DNA from: Bradyrhizobium liaoningense | GTDB taxonomy: Bacteria > Pseudomonadota > Alphaproteobacteria > Rhizobiales > Xanthobacteraceae | Assembly (NCBI RefSeq): GCF_018130955.1 | Contig: NZ_JAFCJM010000011.1 | Coordinates: 124,001-188,000 of the forward strand | Length of the DNA stretch: 64,000 nucleotides | Direction of reading: 5' to 3' | Shown here: positions 8,745 through 18,754 of the stretch, in pieces | How the letters are laid out: each line of letters starts with the position of its first letter | Numbering within the stretch: position 1 is the stretch's first letter | Position numbers and translations under genes: made by a program | Notes under the pieces: generated by a model | What the model saw: the letters and a program-made list of their open reading frames with translations, nothing else | Told to the model about the DNA's origin: nothing | Databases searched by the model: none

Positions 8745-9482
8745 TCAGCCTCCCTTGAAGCGCGCGGTGAGGCGATGGGACTCACCGGGATAGAGCAGGC
8801 GCACGGCGGTGATCGTGCGCGCGCTGCGCCAGGTATGGCGGTCGACCACGAGGCATGGCGCACCGACGGGAATGTCGAGTGATGCCGCCGTGTGGTCATC
8901 TGCGACAATAGCGCTGATCGTGTGCTCGGCCTCGGTCCATGGGACATGATGAAGCAGCCAGGTGCCGGGTGGCTCGGCCGCAAAGTCGGCCTTGGCTGCG
9001 TCCGGCACGGATTCGAGATCGATTAGCCGGTCCTCGACGGCGAAGGGCACGTTGTCGGCGCTGTGGCGGCAGGCGATCGCGATCACCTTGCCGGCCTTGC
9101 GTACGCCGAGCCGTTCGCGGTCGGCGGCAGTGGCCGCGCGGCGTGTGCAGCGGATTAGCTCGTAGCCGTAGGCGCGCCCGAGCGCGGTGATCTCGGCGCG
9201 GATGTCCGCGATCTTGAGCACGGCCGACAAATGCTGCGGACGGCGCACGAAGGAGCCGGCGCGGCGGCGGCGCTCGATCAGATCGGCCTGCGCGAGCTCC
9301 GACAGCGCCTTGTTGACCGTCATGCGCGAGCAGCCGTAGCGCGCCATCAGCTGATGTTCGAAGGGGATGCGATGGCCGGGCGGCCACTCGCCGGTCAGGA
9401 TGCGGCTCTCGATGTCCTGCCGGATCTTCTTGTAGAGCGTCGGTTTGTCAGCGGCCTTGTCGCGATCGAGGGTGAGGCTCAT
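8745..9482 (-). CDS. hutC: histidine utilisation repressor HutC (GntR family)
   Basis: 245 residues with an N-terminal GntR winged helix (~15-80, IPFEHQLMARYGCSRMTVNKALSELAQADLIERRRRAGSFV) and a C-terminal UTRA ligand-binding domain. HutC repressors release DNA on binding urocanate. The ATG overlaps the hutF stop codon (ATGA, 9479-9482). Its probable operator is the perfect palindrome at 10870-10889 between hutF and hutI, which would make it autoregulated. Confidence 0.92.
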   Translation of the reverse strand: MSLTLDRDKAADKPTLYKKIRQDIESRILTGEWPPGHRIPFEHQLMARYGCSRMTVNKALSELAQADLIERRRRAGSFVRRPQHLSAVLKIADIRAEITALGRAYGYELIRCTRRAATAADRERLGVRKAGKVIAIACRHSADNVPFAVEDRLIDLESVPDAAKADFAAEPPGTWLLHHVPWTEAEHTISAIVADDHTAASLDIPVGAPCLVVDRHTWRSARTITAVRLLYPGESHRLTARFKGG

Positions 9483-10837
9483 GCGACGAGCCTCCGCACC
9501 GTCGTTGCAAACTTTTCGCGCGCTTCGCCACGGAGCCGATGCTGTCCGCCTTCGACAAGCTTTTCGCCGCCCGCCCAGACGCAGTCGATCGCGCCGGCAT
9601 GGGTGCCAAAGATCCAGCCGTCGAGCACGGCATCGCCGCGGCGTCCCGCCAGAGAGGGATGGTTCGCGTCGAGCGTGACGACGTCGGCACGCGCGCCGAC
9701 CGCAAGTCCGACGACGGGCTGGGCAAGCGCCTGCGCGCCCCCGGCAAGCGCGCCATCGAGCAGGGCGCGGCCGGTCGAGACGCCGGGCCCGCCCGACAAG
9801 ACGTTGCGTTCCCGGTGCTTCAGCCGTTGGCCGTATTCGAGCTGGCGCAACTCATCCGCGACGCCGACCAGCACATTGGAGTCGGTGCCGACGCCGAAGC
9901 GGCCGCCGGCGGCTACGAATTCCCGTGTCGGAAAGATGCCGTCGCCGAGGCTTGCTTCGGTGATGGGGCAGAGGCCCGCGACAGCGCCAGCCTCGGCAAA
10001 CGCGGTGATCTCCGACGGCGTGGTGTGGGTCGCATGAATGAGGCACCAGCGCCGATCGACAGGCGCATGGTCAAGCAGCCATTCGACCGGCGGCTGACCC
10101 GACCAGGCGAGACAGTCCTCGACCTCCTGCGTCTGCTCAGCGGCGTGGATATGAACAGGTCCGCCGTCTGCGAGTGGAATGATTGCGGCGAGTTCGTCGG
10201 GCGTCACGGCGCGCAGGCTGTGTGGGGCGATCCCGATATTGGCGCCGCGCAACGTGCCGATAGCCTTGCGCGAGGCCGCCATCAGCTTCGCGAATTGATC
10301 GACCGAGCAGATGAAGCGGCGCTGGCCGGCATGCGGTGCTGCGCCGCCAAACGAGCCGTGCGCATAGAAGCTTGGCAGCAGCGTCAATCCGATACCGCTC
10401 GACGCGGCAGCGCGCGCGATGCGCGTCGCCATCTCTGCGATGTCGGCATAGAGCCTGCCGTCGTGGTCGTGATGGAGGTAATGGAATTCGCCGACGCGGG
10501 TAAAGCCCTGCTCGAGCATCTCGACATAGAGCAGGGTCGCGACGCTTTCCACGTCGTCCGGCGTCATCGCCAGCGCAAAACGGTACATCGTCTCACGCCA
10601 GGTCCAGAATGTATCGGCGCTGTCGCCGCGCGTTTCCGATAGTCCTGCCATGCCGCGCTGGAACGCATGGCTATGCAGGCTTGCGATTCCCGGAACCGCC
10701 AGCGCATGGCGTTCGTCACCGTGCTCCGGCGCCACGCCGACCGTGACTGCGGCAATGGTTCCGTCCGCGACTTCCAGCCGCACGTCGTCGGCCCAACCCG
10801 AGGGCAGCAGCGCGGATGTGAAATGCAGGCGCGTCAT
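9479..10837 (-). CDS. hutF: formimidoylglutamate deiminase HutF
   Basis: 452 residues of the amidohydrolase superfamily. Metal-binding HSHAFQRGMAG near residue 55, HIHAAEQTQEVEDCL, the IHATHTT strand and the late GTDSNVLVG Asp motif are all present. HutF converts N-formimino-L-glutamate to N-formyl-L-glutamate and ammonia, the five-step branch of histidine breakdown. The next enzyme, HutG, is not in this window. It heads the minus-strand hut unit and is divergent from hutI. Confidence 0.93.
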   Translation of the reverse strand: MTRLHFTSALLPSGWADDVRLEVADGTIAAVTVGVAPEHGDERHALAVPGIASLHSHAFQRGMAGLSETRGDSADTFWTWRETMYRFALAMTPDDVESVATLLYVEMLEQGFTRVGEFHYLHHDHDGRLYADIAEMATRIARAAASSGIGLTLLPSFYAHGSFGGAAPHAGQRRFICSVDQFAKLMAASRKAIGTLRGANIGIAPHSLRAVTPDELAAIIPLADGGPVHIHAAEQTQEVEDCLAWSGQPPVEWLLDHAPVDRRWCLIHATHTTPSEITAFAEAGAVAGLCPITEASLGDGIFPTREFVAAGGRFGVGTDSNVLVGVADELRQLEYGQRLKHRERNVLSGGPGVSTGRALLDGALAGGAQALAQPVVGLAVGARADVVTLDANHPSLAGRRGDAVLDGWIFGTHAGAIDCVWAGGEKLVEGGQHRLRGEAREKFATTVRRLVA

Positions 10838-10919
10838 GTGTCAGCCGGCTGGACAGAACCTCGCCACGATTATATGTCTAGACATATAAGTCAAGCTTCC
10901 GGCACTTGGGGAAGACCGC
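10838..10919. promoter_or_regulatory. hutF/hutI divergent promoter region
   Basis: 82 bases between divergent start codons. On the minus strand a perfect TATAAT (complement of 10869-10874) lies inside the palindrome; on the plus strand TATAAG at 10885-10890 is a candidate -10 at its other arm. A repressor sitting on the palindrome would block both promoters. Confidence 0.55.
10870..10889. promoter_or_regulatory. putative HutC operator (20-bp perfect palindrome)
   Basis: The sequence TTATATGTCTAGACATATAA is its own reverse complement, with a TGTCTAGACA core of the kind bound by GntR/HutC repressors. It overlaps candidate -10 elements for both hutF and hutI. The assignment to HutC rests on position and symmetry. 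Confidence 0.65.
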
Positions 10920-12134
10920 ATGGCAGAGCGCTTCGATCGGATCTGGCACAATGCCCGGCTCGCTTCGATGCGGCAGGATGCGGCTGATCTCGGTACCGTC
11001 GAGCACGGCGTGATCGCGGCGCGCGATGGCCGCATCGCCTTTGCCGGCCACCGGGCCGACTTCCCGACACATGCGGATGCGACCGAAAGGATCAATTGTG
11101 AGGGACGGTGGATCACGCCGGGTCTGGTCGATTGTCATACCCATCTCGTCTACGGCGGTAACCGTGCGCATGAGTTCGAGCTGCGGCTGAAGGGCGCAAG
11201 CTACGAGGAGATCGCGCGGGCGGGCGGCGGCATCGTCTCGACGGTTGCCGCGACGCGCAAGGCGAGCGAAGCCGAGCTCGTCGCGGGCGCGCTGCCGCGG
11301 CTCGACGCGCTGATCGCCGAAGGCGTCACGACGATCGAGATCAAGTCGGGCTATGGCCTCGACACGCAGACCGAGATGCGCCAGCTCGCGGCTGCGCGCA
11401 CGCTTGGCCGGACGCGACCCGTTGCGGTCAAGACCTCGTTCCTTGGCGCGCACGCGCTACCGCCGGAAGCGGAGGGCGACAAGGACCGCTACATCGATCT
11501 CGTGTGCCGGGAGATGCTGCCCGCGGTGGCGAAAGCCGGCCTTGCCGACGCCATCGATGCCTTCATGGAGGGTATCGCCTTCTCCGGCGAGCAGACGGCC
11601 CGGGTCTTCGAGGTAGCAACGGCACTCGGCCTGCCGGTCAAGCTGCACGCGGATCAGCTCTCCAATCTCGGCGGCGCCGCGCTCGCCGCAAAATTCGCCG
11701 CGCTGTCGGCCGATCATCTCGAACACACCGACGCCGCCGGCGCTGCCGCGATGGCGAAAGCAGGCACTGTCGCTGTGCTGCTGCCCGGCGCGTTCTATTT
11801 CATCCGCGAGACCCAGAAGCCGCCGGTCGAGCTGTTCCGGATGCACGGCGTCAACATGGCGCTCGCGACCGACTGCAATCCCGGCTCGTCGCCCATGACC
11901 TCGCTGCTGCTCGCCATGAACATGGGCGCGACCCTGTTCCGCATGACCGTTGCCGAATGTCTTGCCGGCGTGACGCGGGAAGGCGCGCGGGCACTCGGCG
12001 TGCTGGCCGAGACCGGCACGCTCGAAGCCGGCAAATGGTGCGATCTCGCGATCTGGGAGATCGAGCGTCCCGCCGAGCTCGTCTACCGCATCGGTTTCAA
12101 CCCGCTACACGCGCGGGTTTGGAGAGGGCAATGA
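10920..12134 (+). CDS. hutI: imidazolonepropionase HutI
   Basis: 404 residues; the ATG at 10920 follows GGGGA. Amidohydrolase motifs are [20 protein letters not shown] (metal HxH and substrate Arg), [33 protein letters not shown] and [10 protein letters not shown]. The enzyme opens the ring of 4-imidazolone-5-propionate to give N-formimino-glutamate, the substrate of HutF across the divergent promoter. It is first in the plus-strand unit hutI-hutH-hutU and overlaps hutH by 4 bases. Confidence 0.95.
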   Translation: MAERFDRIWHNARLASMRQDAADLGTVEHGVIAARDGRIAFAGHRADFPTHADATERINCEGRWITPGLVDCHTHLVYGGNRAHEFELRLKGASYEEIARAGGGIVSTVAATRKASEAELVAGALPRLDALIAEGVTTIEIKSGYGLDTQTEMRQLAAARTLGRTRPVAVKTSFLGAHALPPEAEGDKDRYIDLVCREMLPAVAKAGLADAIDAFMEGIAFSGEQTARVFEVATALGLPVKLHADQLSNLGGAALAAKFAALSADHLEHTDAAGAAAMAKAGTVAVLLPGAFYFIRETQKPPVELFRMHGVNMALATDCNPGSSPMTSLLLAMNMGATLFRMTVAECLAGVTREGARALGVLAETGTLEAGKWCDLAIWEIERPAELVYRIGFNPLHARVWRGQ

Positions 12135-13705
12135 ACGCTTCGGACGCGCCGATTGTCGTCGTGCCCGGCAAGGTCGGGCTCGACGATTTTGCGCGTGTGC
12201 TTGCCGGCAGCTCCGTCGAACTCGATCCGGCCTTCTGGCCGCGGGTTGAGGCTGCCGCGCAGATCGTTGCGAAAGCGGCCCGCGCGGATGTTCCGGCCTA
12301 CGGCATCAACACCGGCTTTGGCAAGCTGGCATCCACGCGTATCGCGCCCGACCAGACCGCGGCTCTCCAGCGCAATCTCATCGTCTCGCATTGCTGCGGC
12401 GTCGGGTCGCCGACGCCGGAGCCGATCGTGCGACTGATGATGGCGCTGAAGGTCGTTTCGCTCGGACGCGGTGCGTCAGGCGTGCGGCGTGAGGTCATCG
12501 AGCAGTTGCAGGCGATGCTGGCGCGCGGCGTTTGTCCGCTGGTGCCGCAGCAGGGTTCTGTCGGCGCCTCCGGCGATCTTGCGCCGCTTGCGCATATGAC
12601 GGCCGTGATGATCGGGGAGGGGCAGGCGCTCGTCGACGGCGCGGCGGTTCCCGGGCGTGAGGCCCTGAGTGCCGTTGGCCTCACGCCGTTGACGCTCGGC
12701 CCGAAGGAAGGGCTCGCGCTGATCAACGGCACGCAATTCTCGACCGCCTATGCCATATCAGGCGTGCTGCGCGCCCATCGCCTGGCCTGTGCGACGCTTG
12801 TGACCGGCGCCCTGTCGGTCGATGCGGCCATGGCTTCGACGGCGCCGTTCCGCCCCGAGATTCACGCACTGCGCGGGCATGCCGGGCAGGGAGCCGCCGG
12901 CGCGACGTTGATGGCATTGCTTGAAGGAAGCGACATCAGGCAGTCGCATCTCGACGGCGACGAGCGTGTGCAGGACCCTTATTGCCTGCGCTGCCAGCCG
13001 CAGGTCGCAGGCGCCGCCCTTGATCTGATCACGCAGGCCGCGCGGACGCTGACGACCGAGGCCAATGCCGTCACCGACAATCCGCTGGTGCTGGTCGAGA
13101 CCGGCGAGATTGTCTCGGGCGGTAATTTCCATGCCGAGCCGGTGGCCTTCGCGGCCGATCAGATCGCGCTGGCGCTCGCCGAGATCGGCGCGATCAGCGA
13201 GCGGCGCATTGCGACGCTGGTCGATCCCGCGCTCAATTTTGGCCTGCCGCCGTTCCTGACGCCGGAGCCCGGTCTCAACTCCGGATTCATGATTGCAGAG
13301 GTGACGGCCGCGGCCCTGTTCGCCGAGAACAAGCAGCGTGCGCTGGCGTGCTCGATCGATTCGACGCCGACCAGCGCCAACCAGGAAGACCACGTCTCCA
13401 TGGCCGCGCATGCCGCGCGCCGCCTCGCCGACATGGCCGACAATCTCGCCACCATTTTGGGCATCGAGCTGCTCGTCGCGGCACAAGGCATCACGCTGCG
13501 CGCGCCGCATGCGACCAGCGCGCCGCTCGCCGCCGTCATTGCAAGACTGCGCGAACAGGTGCCGGCGCTGGGCGCCGATCGCTACATGGCGGACGACATC
13601 ACGAAGGCCGCCGCGCTGGTCGACGCTGGCGCATTGCCCGCCGCCGCGCTGGCCGCATCGTCACACATTCTATTTCCGAGACTTGCCGAAGAGGGCCTTT
13701 CATGA
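12131..13705 (+). CDS. hutH: histidine ammonia-lyase HutH
   Basis: 524 residues from the ATG at 12131, which overlaps the hutI stop (ATGA). The MIO cofactor triad Ala-Ser-Gly is at 146-148 in [12 protein letters not shown], and the active-site segment GINTGFGKL is at ~59-67. It deaminates L-histidine to trans-urocanate, the first step and the source of the HutC inducer. Its length matches the family (~510-520). A frame continuous with it extends far upstream through hutI, but the coupled ATG fixes the start. Confidence 0.95.
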   Translation: MNASDAPIVVVPGKVGLDDFARVLAGSSVELDPAFWPRVEAAAQIVAKAARADVPAYGINTGFGKLASTRIAPDQTAALQRNLIVSHCCGVGSPTPEPIVRLMMALKVVSLGRGASGVRREVIEQLQAMLARGVCPLVPQQGSVGASGDLAPLAHMTAVMIGEGQALVDGAAVPGREALSAVGLTPLTLGPKEGLALINGTQFSTAYAISGVLRAHRLACATLVTGALSVDAAMASTAPFRPEIHALRGHAGQGAAGATLMALLEGSDIRQSHLDGDERVQDPYCLRCQPQVAGAALDLITQAARTLTTEANAVTDNPLVLVETGEIVSGGNFHAEPVAFAADQIALALAEIGAISERRIATLVDPALNFGLPPFLTPEPGLNSGFMIAEVTAAALFAENKQRALACSIDSTPTSANQEDHVSMAAHAARRLADMADNLATILGIELLVAAQGITLRAPHATSAPLAAVIARLREQVPALGADRYMADDITKAAALVDAGALPAAALAASSHILFPRLAEEGLS

Positions 13706-15372
13706 GCCACCGACTGGACAATGACCGTGCGATCCGTGCCCCGCGCGGCAGCGAGATCAGTGCAAAAAGCTGGCTGACCGAAGCGCCGCTGCGCATGCTC
13801 ATGAACAATCTCGATGCTGAGGTCGCCGAGCGTCCGAGCGAGCTCGTCGTCTATGGCGGCATTGGCCGCGCCGCGCGCGACTGGGAGAGCTTTGACCGCA
13901 TCGTCTCTTCCTTACGCAAGCTCGAGGGTGACCAGACGCTGCTGGTGCAGTCCGGCAAGCCGGTCGGCATCTTCCGGACGCACGCGGATGCGCCGCGCGT
14001 CCTCATTGCGAACTCCAACATCGTGCCGCATTGGGCGACGCTCGATCATTTCAACGAGCTCGATCGCCAGGGCCTGATGATGTTCGGGCAGATGACCGCG
14101 GGCTCGTGGATCTATATCGGCAGCCAGGGCATCGTGCAGGGCACCTACGAGACCTTCGTCGAGGTCGGCCGGCGCCATTATGGCGGCAGTCTTGCCGGCA
14201 AATGGATTTTGACCGCCGGTCTCGGTGGCATGGGCGGCGCGCAGCCGCTCGCCGCGACGATGGCAGGCGCCTCGATGCTCGCCGTCGAATGCCAGCCGAG
14301 CCGCATCGAGATGCGGCTGCGCACCGGTTATCTCGATCGACAGGCGGCGACGCTCGACGAGGCGCTCGCGATCATGGCGGAGGCGGCGAAGACGCAAAAA
14401 GCCGTTTCGGTCGGCCTGCTCGGCAACGCCGCCGAGATTTTCCCTGAACTGGTGCGACGCGGCGTAAAGCCCGACATCGTCACCGACCAGACCAGTGCGC
14501 ATGACCCAATCAACGGCTACTTGCCGAAGGGATGGACGCTCGCAGAATGGGAGACCAAGCGCGCCTCCGATCCGAAGGCGGTCGAGGCAGCGTCAAAACG
14601 CTCCATGGTCGATCACGTCCAGGCGATGCTGGATTTCCACGCGCAAGGGGTTCCGACGCTCGACTACGGCAACAACATCCGCCAGATGGCGAAGGACATG
14701 GGCCTCACCAACGCCTTCGACTTCCCCGGCTTCGTCCCAGCTTACATCCGTCCGTTGTTTTGCCGCGGCGTCGGCCCGTTCCGCTGGGCGGCGCTGTCGG
14801 GCGACCCCGAAGACATCTATCGCACCGATGCCAAGGTGAAGGAGCTGATGCCGCACGACAAGCATCTGCACAACTGGCTCGACATGGCGAAGGCGCGGAT
14901 CAAGTTCCAGGGCCTGCCGGCGCGGATCTGCTGGGTCGGTCTCGGCGATCGTCATCGTCTCGGCCTCGCCTTCAACGAGATGGTCGCGGGTGGCGAATTG
15001 AAGGCACCGGTGGTGATCGGGCGCGATCACCTCGACAGCGGCTCGGTTGCCAGCCCGAATCGCGAGACCGAGGCGATGCGTGACGGATCGGACGCGGTGT
15101 CCGACTGGCCGCTGCTCAACGCACTGCTCAATTGCGCGAGCGGCGCGACCTGGGTGTCTTTGCATCACGGCGGCGGCGTTGGAATCGGCTATTCTCAGCA
15201 CGCCGGCATGGTCATCGTCGCCGACGGCACGCCGGAGGCGGCGCGCCGCCTCGAACGCGTGTTGTGGAACGATCCGGCCACGGGCGTCATGCGCCATGCC
15301 GATGCCGGATATGAGACGGCCGTGGAATGCGCCCGCACCAGCGGGCTCGATCTGCCGAGTTTGGCGTTATAG
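13702..15372 (+). CDS. hutU: urocanate hydratase HutU
   Basis: 556 residues from the ATG at 13702 that overlaps the hutH stop (ATGA). Conserved urocanase segments include [21 protein letters not shown], the NAD-binding [15 protein letters not shown] and [16 protein letters not shown] [16 protein letters not shown]. The enzyme hydrates urocanate to imidazolonepropionate using tightly bound NAD+. Last gene of the hutIHU unit. Confidence 0.95.
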   Translation: MSHRLDNDRAIRAPRGSEISAKSWLTEAPLRMLMNNLDAEVAERPSELVVYGGIGRAARDWESFDRIVSSLRKLEGDQTLLVQSGKPVGIFRTHADAPRVLIANSNIVPHWATLDHFNELDRQGLMMFGQMTAGSWIYIGSQGIVQGTYETFVEVGRRHYGGSLAGKWILTAGLGGMGGAQPLAATMAGASMLAVECQPSRIEMRLRTGYLDRQAATLDEALAIMAEAAKTQKAVSVGLLGNAAEIFPELVRRGVKPDIVTDQTSAHDPINGYLPKGWTLAEWETKRASDPKAVEAASKRSMVDHVQAMLDFHAQGVPTLDYGNNIRQMAKDMGLTNAFDFPGFVPAYIRPLFCRGVGPFRWAALSGDPEDIYRTDAKVKELMPHDKHLHNWLDMAKARIKFQGLPARICWVGLGDRHRLGLAFNEMVAGGELKAPVVIGRDHLDSGSVASPNRETEAMRDGSDAVSDWPLLNALLNCASGATWVSLHHGGGVGIGYSQHAGMVIVADGTPEAARRLERVLWNDPATGVMRHADAGYETAVECARTSGLDLPSLAL

Positions 15373-15431
15373 CGACGGGACAGAGTCAAACCGCCGCTGG
15401 TTCGAGGTCCTTCAAGCCAAGGAGACACGCC

Positions 15432-16715
15432 GTGGTCAAACCGTTCCCGTCAAAAACCAAGATCGGCAATCACACGCTGCATCCGGAAACCCTGATGCTG
15501 AACTACGGCTACGATCCGCAATTGTCGGAAGGAGCCGTGAAGCCGCCGGTGTTCTTGACCTCGACCTTCGTGTTCCGGACCGCCGAGGACGGCAAGGATT
15601 TTTTCGATTTCGTCGCGGGCCGCCGCGAGCCGCCGGAAGGGATGGGCGCGGGCCTCGTCTATTCCCGCTTCAACCATCCCAACAGCGAGATCGTCGAGGA
15701 CCGGCTCGCGATCTACGAACGCACGGAAGCCTGCGCGTTGTTCTCGTCGGGCATGTCGGCGATCTCGACGACGATCTTGGCGTTCACGCGACCCGGCGAC
15801 GTGATCCTGCATTCGCAACCGCTCTATGGCGGCACGGAAACGCTGTTCACGAAGACGCTGGCAAATCTCAACATCGGCGCCGTGGGCTTTGCCGATGCCC
15901 TTGACGAGGCCGTCGTCACGGCGGCGGCCGAGGAGGCCATGCGCAAGGGGCGGGTGGCGATGATCTTCATCGAGACGCCGGCCAATCCGACCAACGGCCT
16001 GGTCGATATCGCGCTGACGCGCCGCGTCGCCGACATGATCGGCAAGACGCAGGGACACACGCCGATTATCGCTTGCGACAACACCTTGCTCGGGCCGGTG
16101 TTTCAGCGACCGATCGAGCACGGCGCGGACCTGTCGCTGTACTCTCTGACCAAATATGTCGGCGGCCATTCCGACCTGATCGCGGGAGCCGCGCTCGGCG
16201 CGAAGGCCGTGATGAAGGACGTCAAGGCGCTGCGCGGCGCCATCGGCACCCAGCTCGACCCGCATTCCTGCTGGATGATCAGCCGCTCGCTGGAGACGCT
16301 CAGCCTTCGCATGGAGAAGGCCGATCGCAATGCGCGGGTGGTGGCGGACTTTTTGCGCGACCATGCCAAGGTGGCAAAGGTCCACTATCTCGCGCATCAC
16401 GATGTGACGTCGCCTGCCGGCCGTGTGTTCGCGAGGCAATGCAGCGGCGCGGGCTCGACCTTCTCGTTCGACATCGTCGGCGGGCGGCTTGCTGCGGAAA
16501 AATTCCTCAATTCGCTGCAAATCTTCAAGCTCGCGGTCAGCCTTGGCGGCACCGAGTCGCTGGCAAGCCTTCCCGCGACCATGACGCATTCCGGCGTTCC
16601 CGCCGACATCCGCAAGCGCATCGGTGTGCTCGATTCGACGATTCGCCTGTCGATCGGCATCGAGCATCCGTCCGACCTCGTCGCCGATATCGCGCAAGCC
16701 TTGACCGGAGTTTAG
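15432..16715 (+). CDS. cystathionine gamma-synthase family PLP enzyme
   Basis: 427 residues from a GTG at 15432 ([18 protein letters not shown]) preceded by AAGGAG at 7-base spacing. It shows the Cys/Met-metabolism PLP fold: YSRFNHPN near residue 77, SSGMSAIST, and the Schiff-base Lys241 in [14 protein letters not shown]. Members act as cystathionine synthases or lyases, O-acetyl/succinyl-homoserine sulfhydrylases or methionine gamma-lyases; the sequence does not decide between these. It ends 4 bases inside the convergent bluB gene and has no visible link to the hut genes upstream. Confidence 0.85.
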   Translation: MVKPFPSKTKIGNHTLHPETLMLNYGYDPQLSEGAVKPPVFLTSTFVFRTAEDGKDFFDFVAGRREPPEGMGAGLVYSRFNHPNSEIVEDRLAIYERTEACALFSSGMSAISTTILAFTRPGDVILHSQPLYGGTETLFTKTLANLNIGAVGFADALDEAVVTAAAEEAMRKGRVAMIFIETPANPTNGLVDIALTRRVADMIGKTQGHTPIIACDNTLLGPVFQRPIEHGADLSLYSLTKYVGGHSDLIAGAALGAKAVMKDVKALRGAIGTQLDPHSCWMISRSLETLSLRMEKADRNARVVADFLRDHAKVAKVHYLAHHDVTSPAGRVFARQCSGAGSTFSFDIVGGRLAAEKFLNSLQIFKLAVSLGGTESLASLPATMTHSGVPADIRKRIGVLDSTIRLSIGIEHPSDLVADIAQALTGV

Positions 16716-17344
16716 CGTCGGATCGTGAACTCAGCCGCCGGACGCCGATGCTCCCAGTCCGCGCGCTCGAGCTCGGGCCGGGCGCATTCCTCCTGCGGAT
16801 AGCCGATGCAGAAATAGCCGATGAACTTCCAGGACGGCGGCACGTCGAGAATTGCGTGAATGCGCTCCGGGTTGAGGATCGAGACCCAGCCGAGCCCGAT
16901 GCCTTCCGCGCGCGCCGCGAGCCACATCGCAGTGATCGCTGCGACCACGGAATATTCTGTCGTCTCCGGCATCGTCGCGCGCCCGAGGCCATGGCCGATA
17001 TCGCTGGCCTTGTCGGCGAAGACCGCGAGATGAACCGGGGCCTCTGTAAGGCCTGAGAGCTTGAGCGCGGCATATCGCGCGGCGCGCTCGACCGAATAGG
17101 ATGACAGGGCTTCGGCGTTGCACGCCTTGAAGTCTTCGATGACGGCTGTTCGTCGCGCGTCGTCCTCAATGAGGACGAACCGCCAGGGCTGGCTCAAGCC
17201 GACCGATGGCGACAGGCAGGCGATGTCGATCAGCCGCTCCAGCGCGCCTGCGGGCAGCGGATCGGGGCGGAAACGCCGGACGTCACGGCGCCAGATGAAG
17301 AGCTCGCGCAATTGTCGGCGAAAGCTGTCGTCGAACGCGGTCAT
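16712..17344 (-). CDS. bluB: 5,6-dimethylbenzimidazole synthase BluB
   Basis: 210 residues of the nitroreductase fold, with the BluB hallmarks [16 protein letters not shown] and [18 protein letters not shown]. BluB uses reduced FMN and oxygen to fragment FMN into the DMB lower ligand of cobalamin. The start overlaps the cobS stop by one base (TGATG). Together with cobT (37688) it supplies and activates the lower ligand. Confidence 0.94.
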   Translation of the reverse strand: MTAFDDSFRRQLRELFIWRRDVRRFRPDPLPAGALERLIDIACLSPSVGLSQPWRFVLIEDDARRTAVIEDFKACNAEALSSYSVERAARYAALKLSGLTEAPVHLAVFADKASDIGHGLGRATMPETTEYSVVAAITAMWLAARAEGIGLGWVSILNPERIHAILDVPPSWKFIGYFCIGYPQEECARPELERADWEHRRPAAEFTIRR

Positions 17345-18123
17345 CAGGGTTGCATGCTCGACTGAAAGATGGCGGCCGCCATGAGCAGGATGGCCGTCTC
17401 GGCAAGCTGCTCGAAAGCGCCGAGAATGTCACCGGTCTGCCCGCCAATCTGTTTGACGCAGAGCCGGGCCATCAATAGCCCGATCGCCACGAGCAGGACC
17501 ACGGCCAGGATCGCTTTGCCCGGCCCAAAGCCGAGCGCGAGCACGAGGGCGCCGAGGCCGAGGGGAATGGCGGCGCTTTGCAAGGCCGGCTGACCGGCGC
17601 TGGCCGAAAGTCCATCCTTCCGCGCCGGCGGCACGAAAGCCGAAAAGGTCGGCAGCCCTGCGCGCGCAGCCGCGTGCGCGAGCAGCAGCGCGATCATCAC
17701 CGAGCGCGGCGCGGCGATCGCGGCCAGCGCGCTCCAGCGCAAAATCATTGAGCTCAGCAGCGCGCAGGCGCCATAGGTCCCGATGCGGCTGTCGCGCATG
17801 ATCTCCAGCTTGCGCTCGCGCGTGCGGCCGCCGCCCAATCCGTCGGCGGTGTCGGCAAGTCCGTCCTCGTGCAGCGCGCCGGTCACGACCATGGTGCTGG
17901 CAAGCGCCAGCATCGCGGCGGGGCCGGGCGTGACGCCGAGAGCATGGGCGATGCCATAGACGGCCGCACCAACGAGGCCGACAACCAGTCCCGCGACCGG
18001 CAGCGACCAGCTCGCCCGGGTCATCTCGCCATCTTCGACCGGCGTCGACGGACCTAGCGGGAGGATCGTGGCGAAGGAAACGCCGATCCGCAAATCCCTG
18101 ACGAGTTGCTCGACTCTTGCCAT
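17344..18123 (-). CDS. cobS: adenosylcobinamide-GDP ribazoletransferase (CobS; CobV in Pseudomonas naming)
   Basis: 259 residues of integral membrane enzyme; the ATG at 18123 overlaps the cobU stop (TGATG), though a GTG one codon upstream is possible. The conserved active-site segment GALHEDGLADTADGLGGG is at ~85-102, with several long hydrophobic segments after it. It joins adenosylcobinamide-GDP to alpha-ribazole (phosphate) in the last assembly step. Middle gene of cobU-cobS-bluB. Confidence 0.93.
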   Translation of the reverse strand: MARVEQLVRDLRIGVSFATILPLGPSTPVEDGEMTRASWSLPVAGLVVGLVGAAVYGIAHALGVTPGPAAMLALASTMVVTGALHEDGLADTADGLGGGRTRERKLEIMRDSRIGTYGACALLSSMILRWSALAAIAAPRSVMIALLLAHAAARAGLPTFSAFVPPARKDGLSASAGQPALQSAAIPLGLGALVLALGFGPGKAILAVVLLVAIGLLMARLCVKQIGGQTGDILGAFEQLAETAILLMAAAIFQSSMQP

Positions 18124-18626
18124 CACTTGACCTTCATCGGCAGTCCCGCCACCACGAACTCGACCTCGTCGGCGACCTCGGCGAAGCGCTGGTTCAACAG
18201 GCCGGCCGCATCGCGAAAGGCGCGCGCCAGCGCATTGTCGGGCACGATGCCGAGCCCGACCTCATTGGTCACGAGAATGACGGGGCTGCGCTGGCGGCCG
18301 AGTGTTGCCGCGAGCAGGGCGGCCTCGTCCGACCAGTTGCGCCCGGCGTGGAGGAGGTTGGATAGCCACAGCGTCAGGCAATCGACGAGGCGGGCTCCGC
18401 CGCCATCCGTCTCGTCCAGCGCCTGCACGAGGTCGAGCGGGGCCTCGCGCTCGATCCAGTCGCTGCCGCGGCGCGCGCGGTGCTGGGCGATCCGCGCCTC
18501 CATCTCCGCGTCGAGCGCCTCGGCGGTCGCGATATAGACGGGCCGGCCGGGAAGCGTGCGGGCGCGCGCCTCCGCGCGCCGGCTCTTGCCGGACCGTGCG
18601 CCTCCCGTGATCAGGACAATCGCCAT
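18123..18626 (-). CDS. cobU: bifunctional adenosylcobinamide kinase/guanylyltransferase (CobU; CobP)
   Basis: 167 residues from the ATG at 18626, which has GGAGG five bases upstream; a longer frame to 18650 lacks this support. The P-loop is GGARSGKS at 8-15, followed by the guanylylated-His region (IAQHRARRG) and the LVDCLTLWLSNLL strand. It phosphorylates adenosylcobinamide and transfers GMP to give the CobS substrate. First gene of the minus-strand cobU-cobS-bluB unit, divergent from cbiB. Confidence 0.93.
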   Translation of the reverse strand: MAIVLITGGARSGKSRRAEARARTLPGRPVYIATAEALDAEMEARIAQHRARRGSDWIEREAPLDLVQALDETDGGGARLVDCLTLWLSNLLHAGRNWSDEAALLAATLGRQRSPVILVTNEVGLGIVPDNALARAFRDAAGLLNQRFAEVADEVEFVVAGLPMKVK

Positions 18627-18754
18627 GCGGCCTCCGCTCAGATCCCGCACTAACCATCAATCGCCGGCAAAGACAAAGCCGAATTGTTCTCGCGGGGGCT
18701 TGCGCTGCGCGGCAATTCTTGCGCATCAGGGCGGGACGCAGCAGGAGAGGTGGC

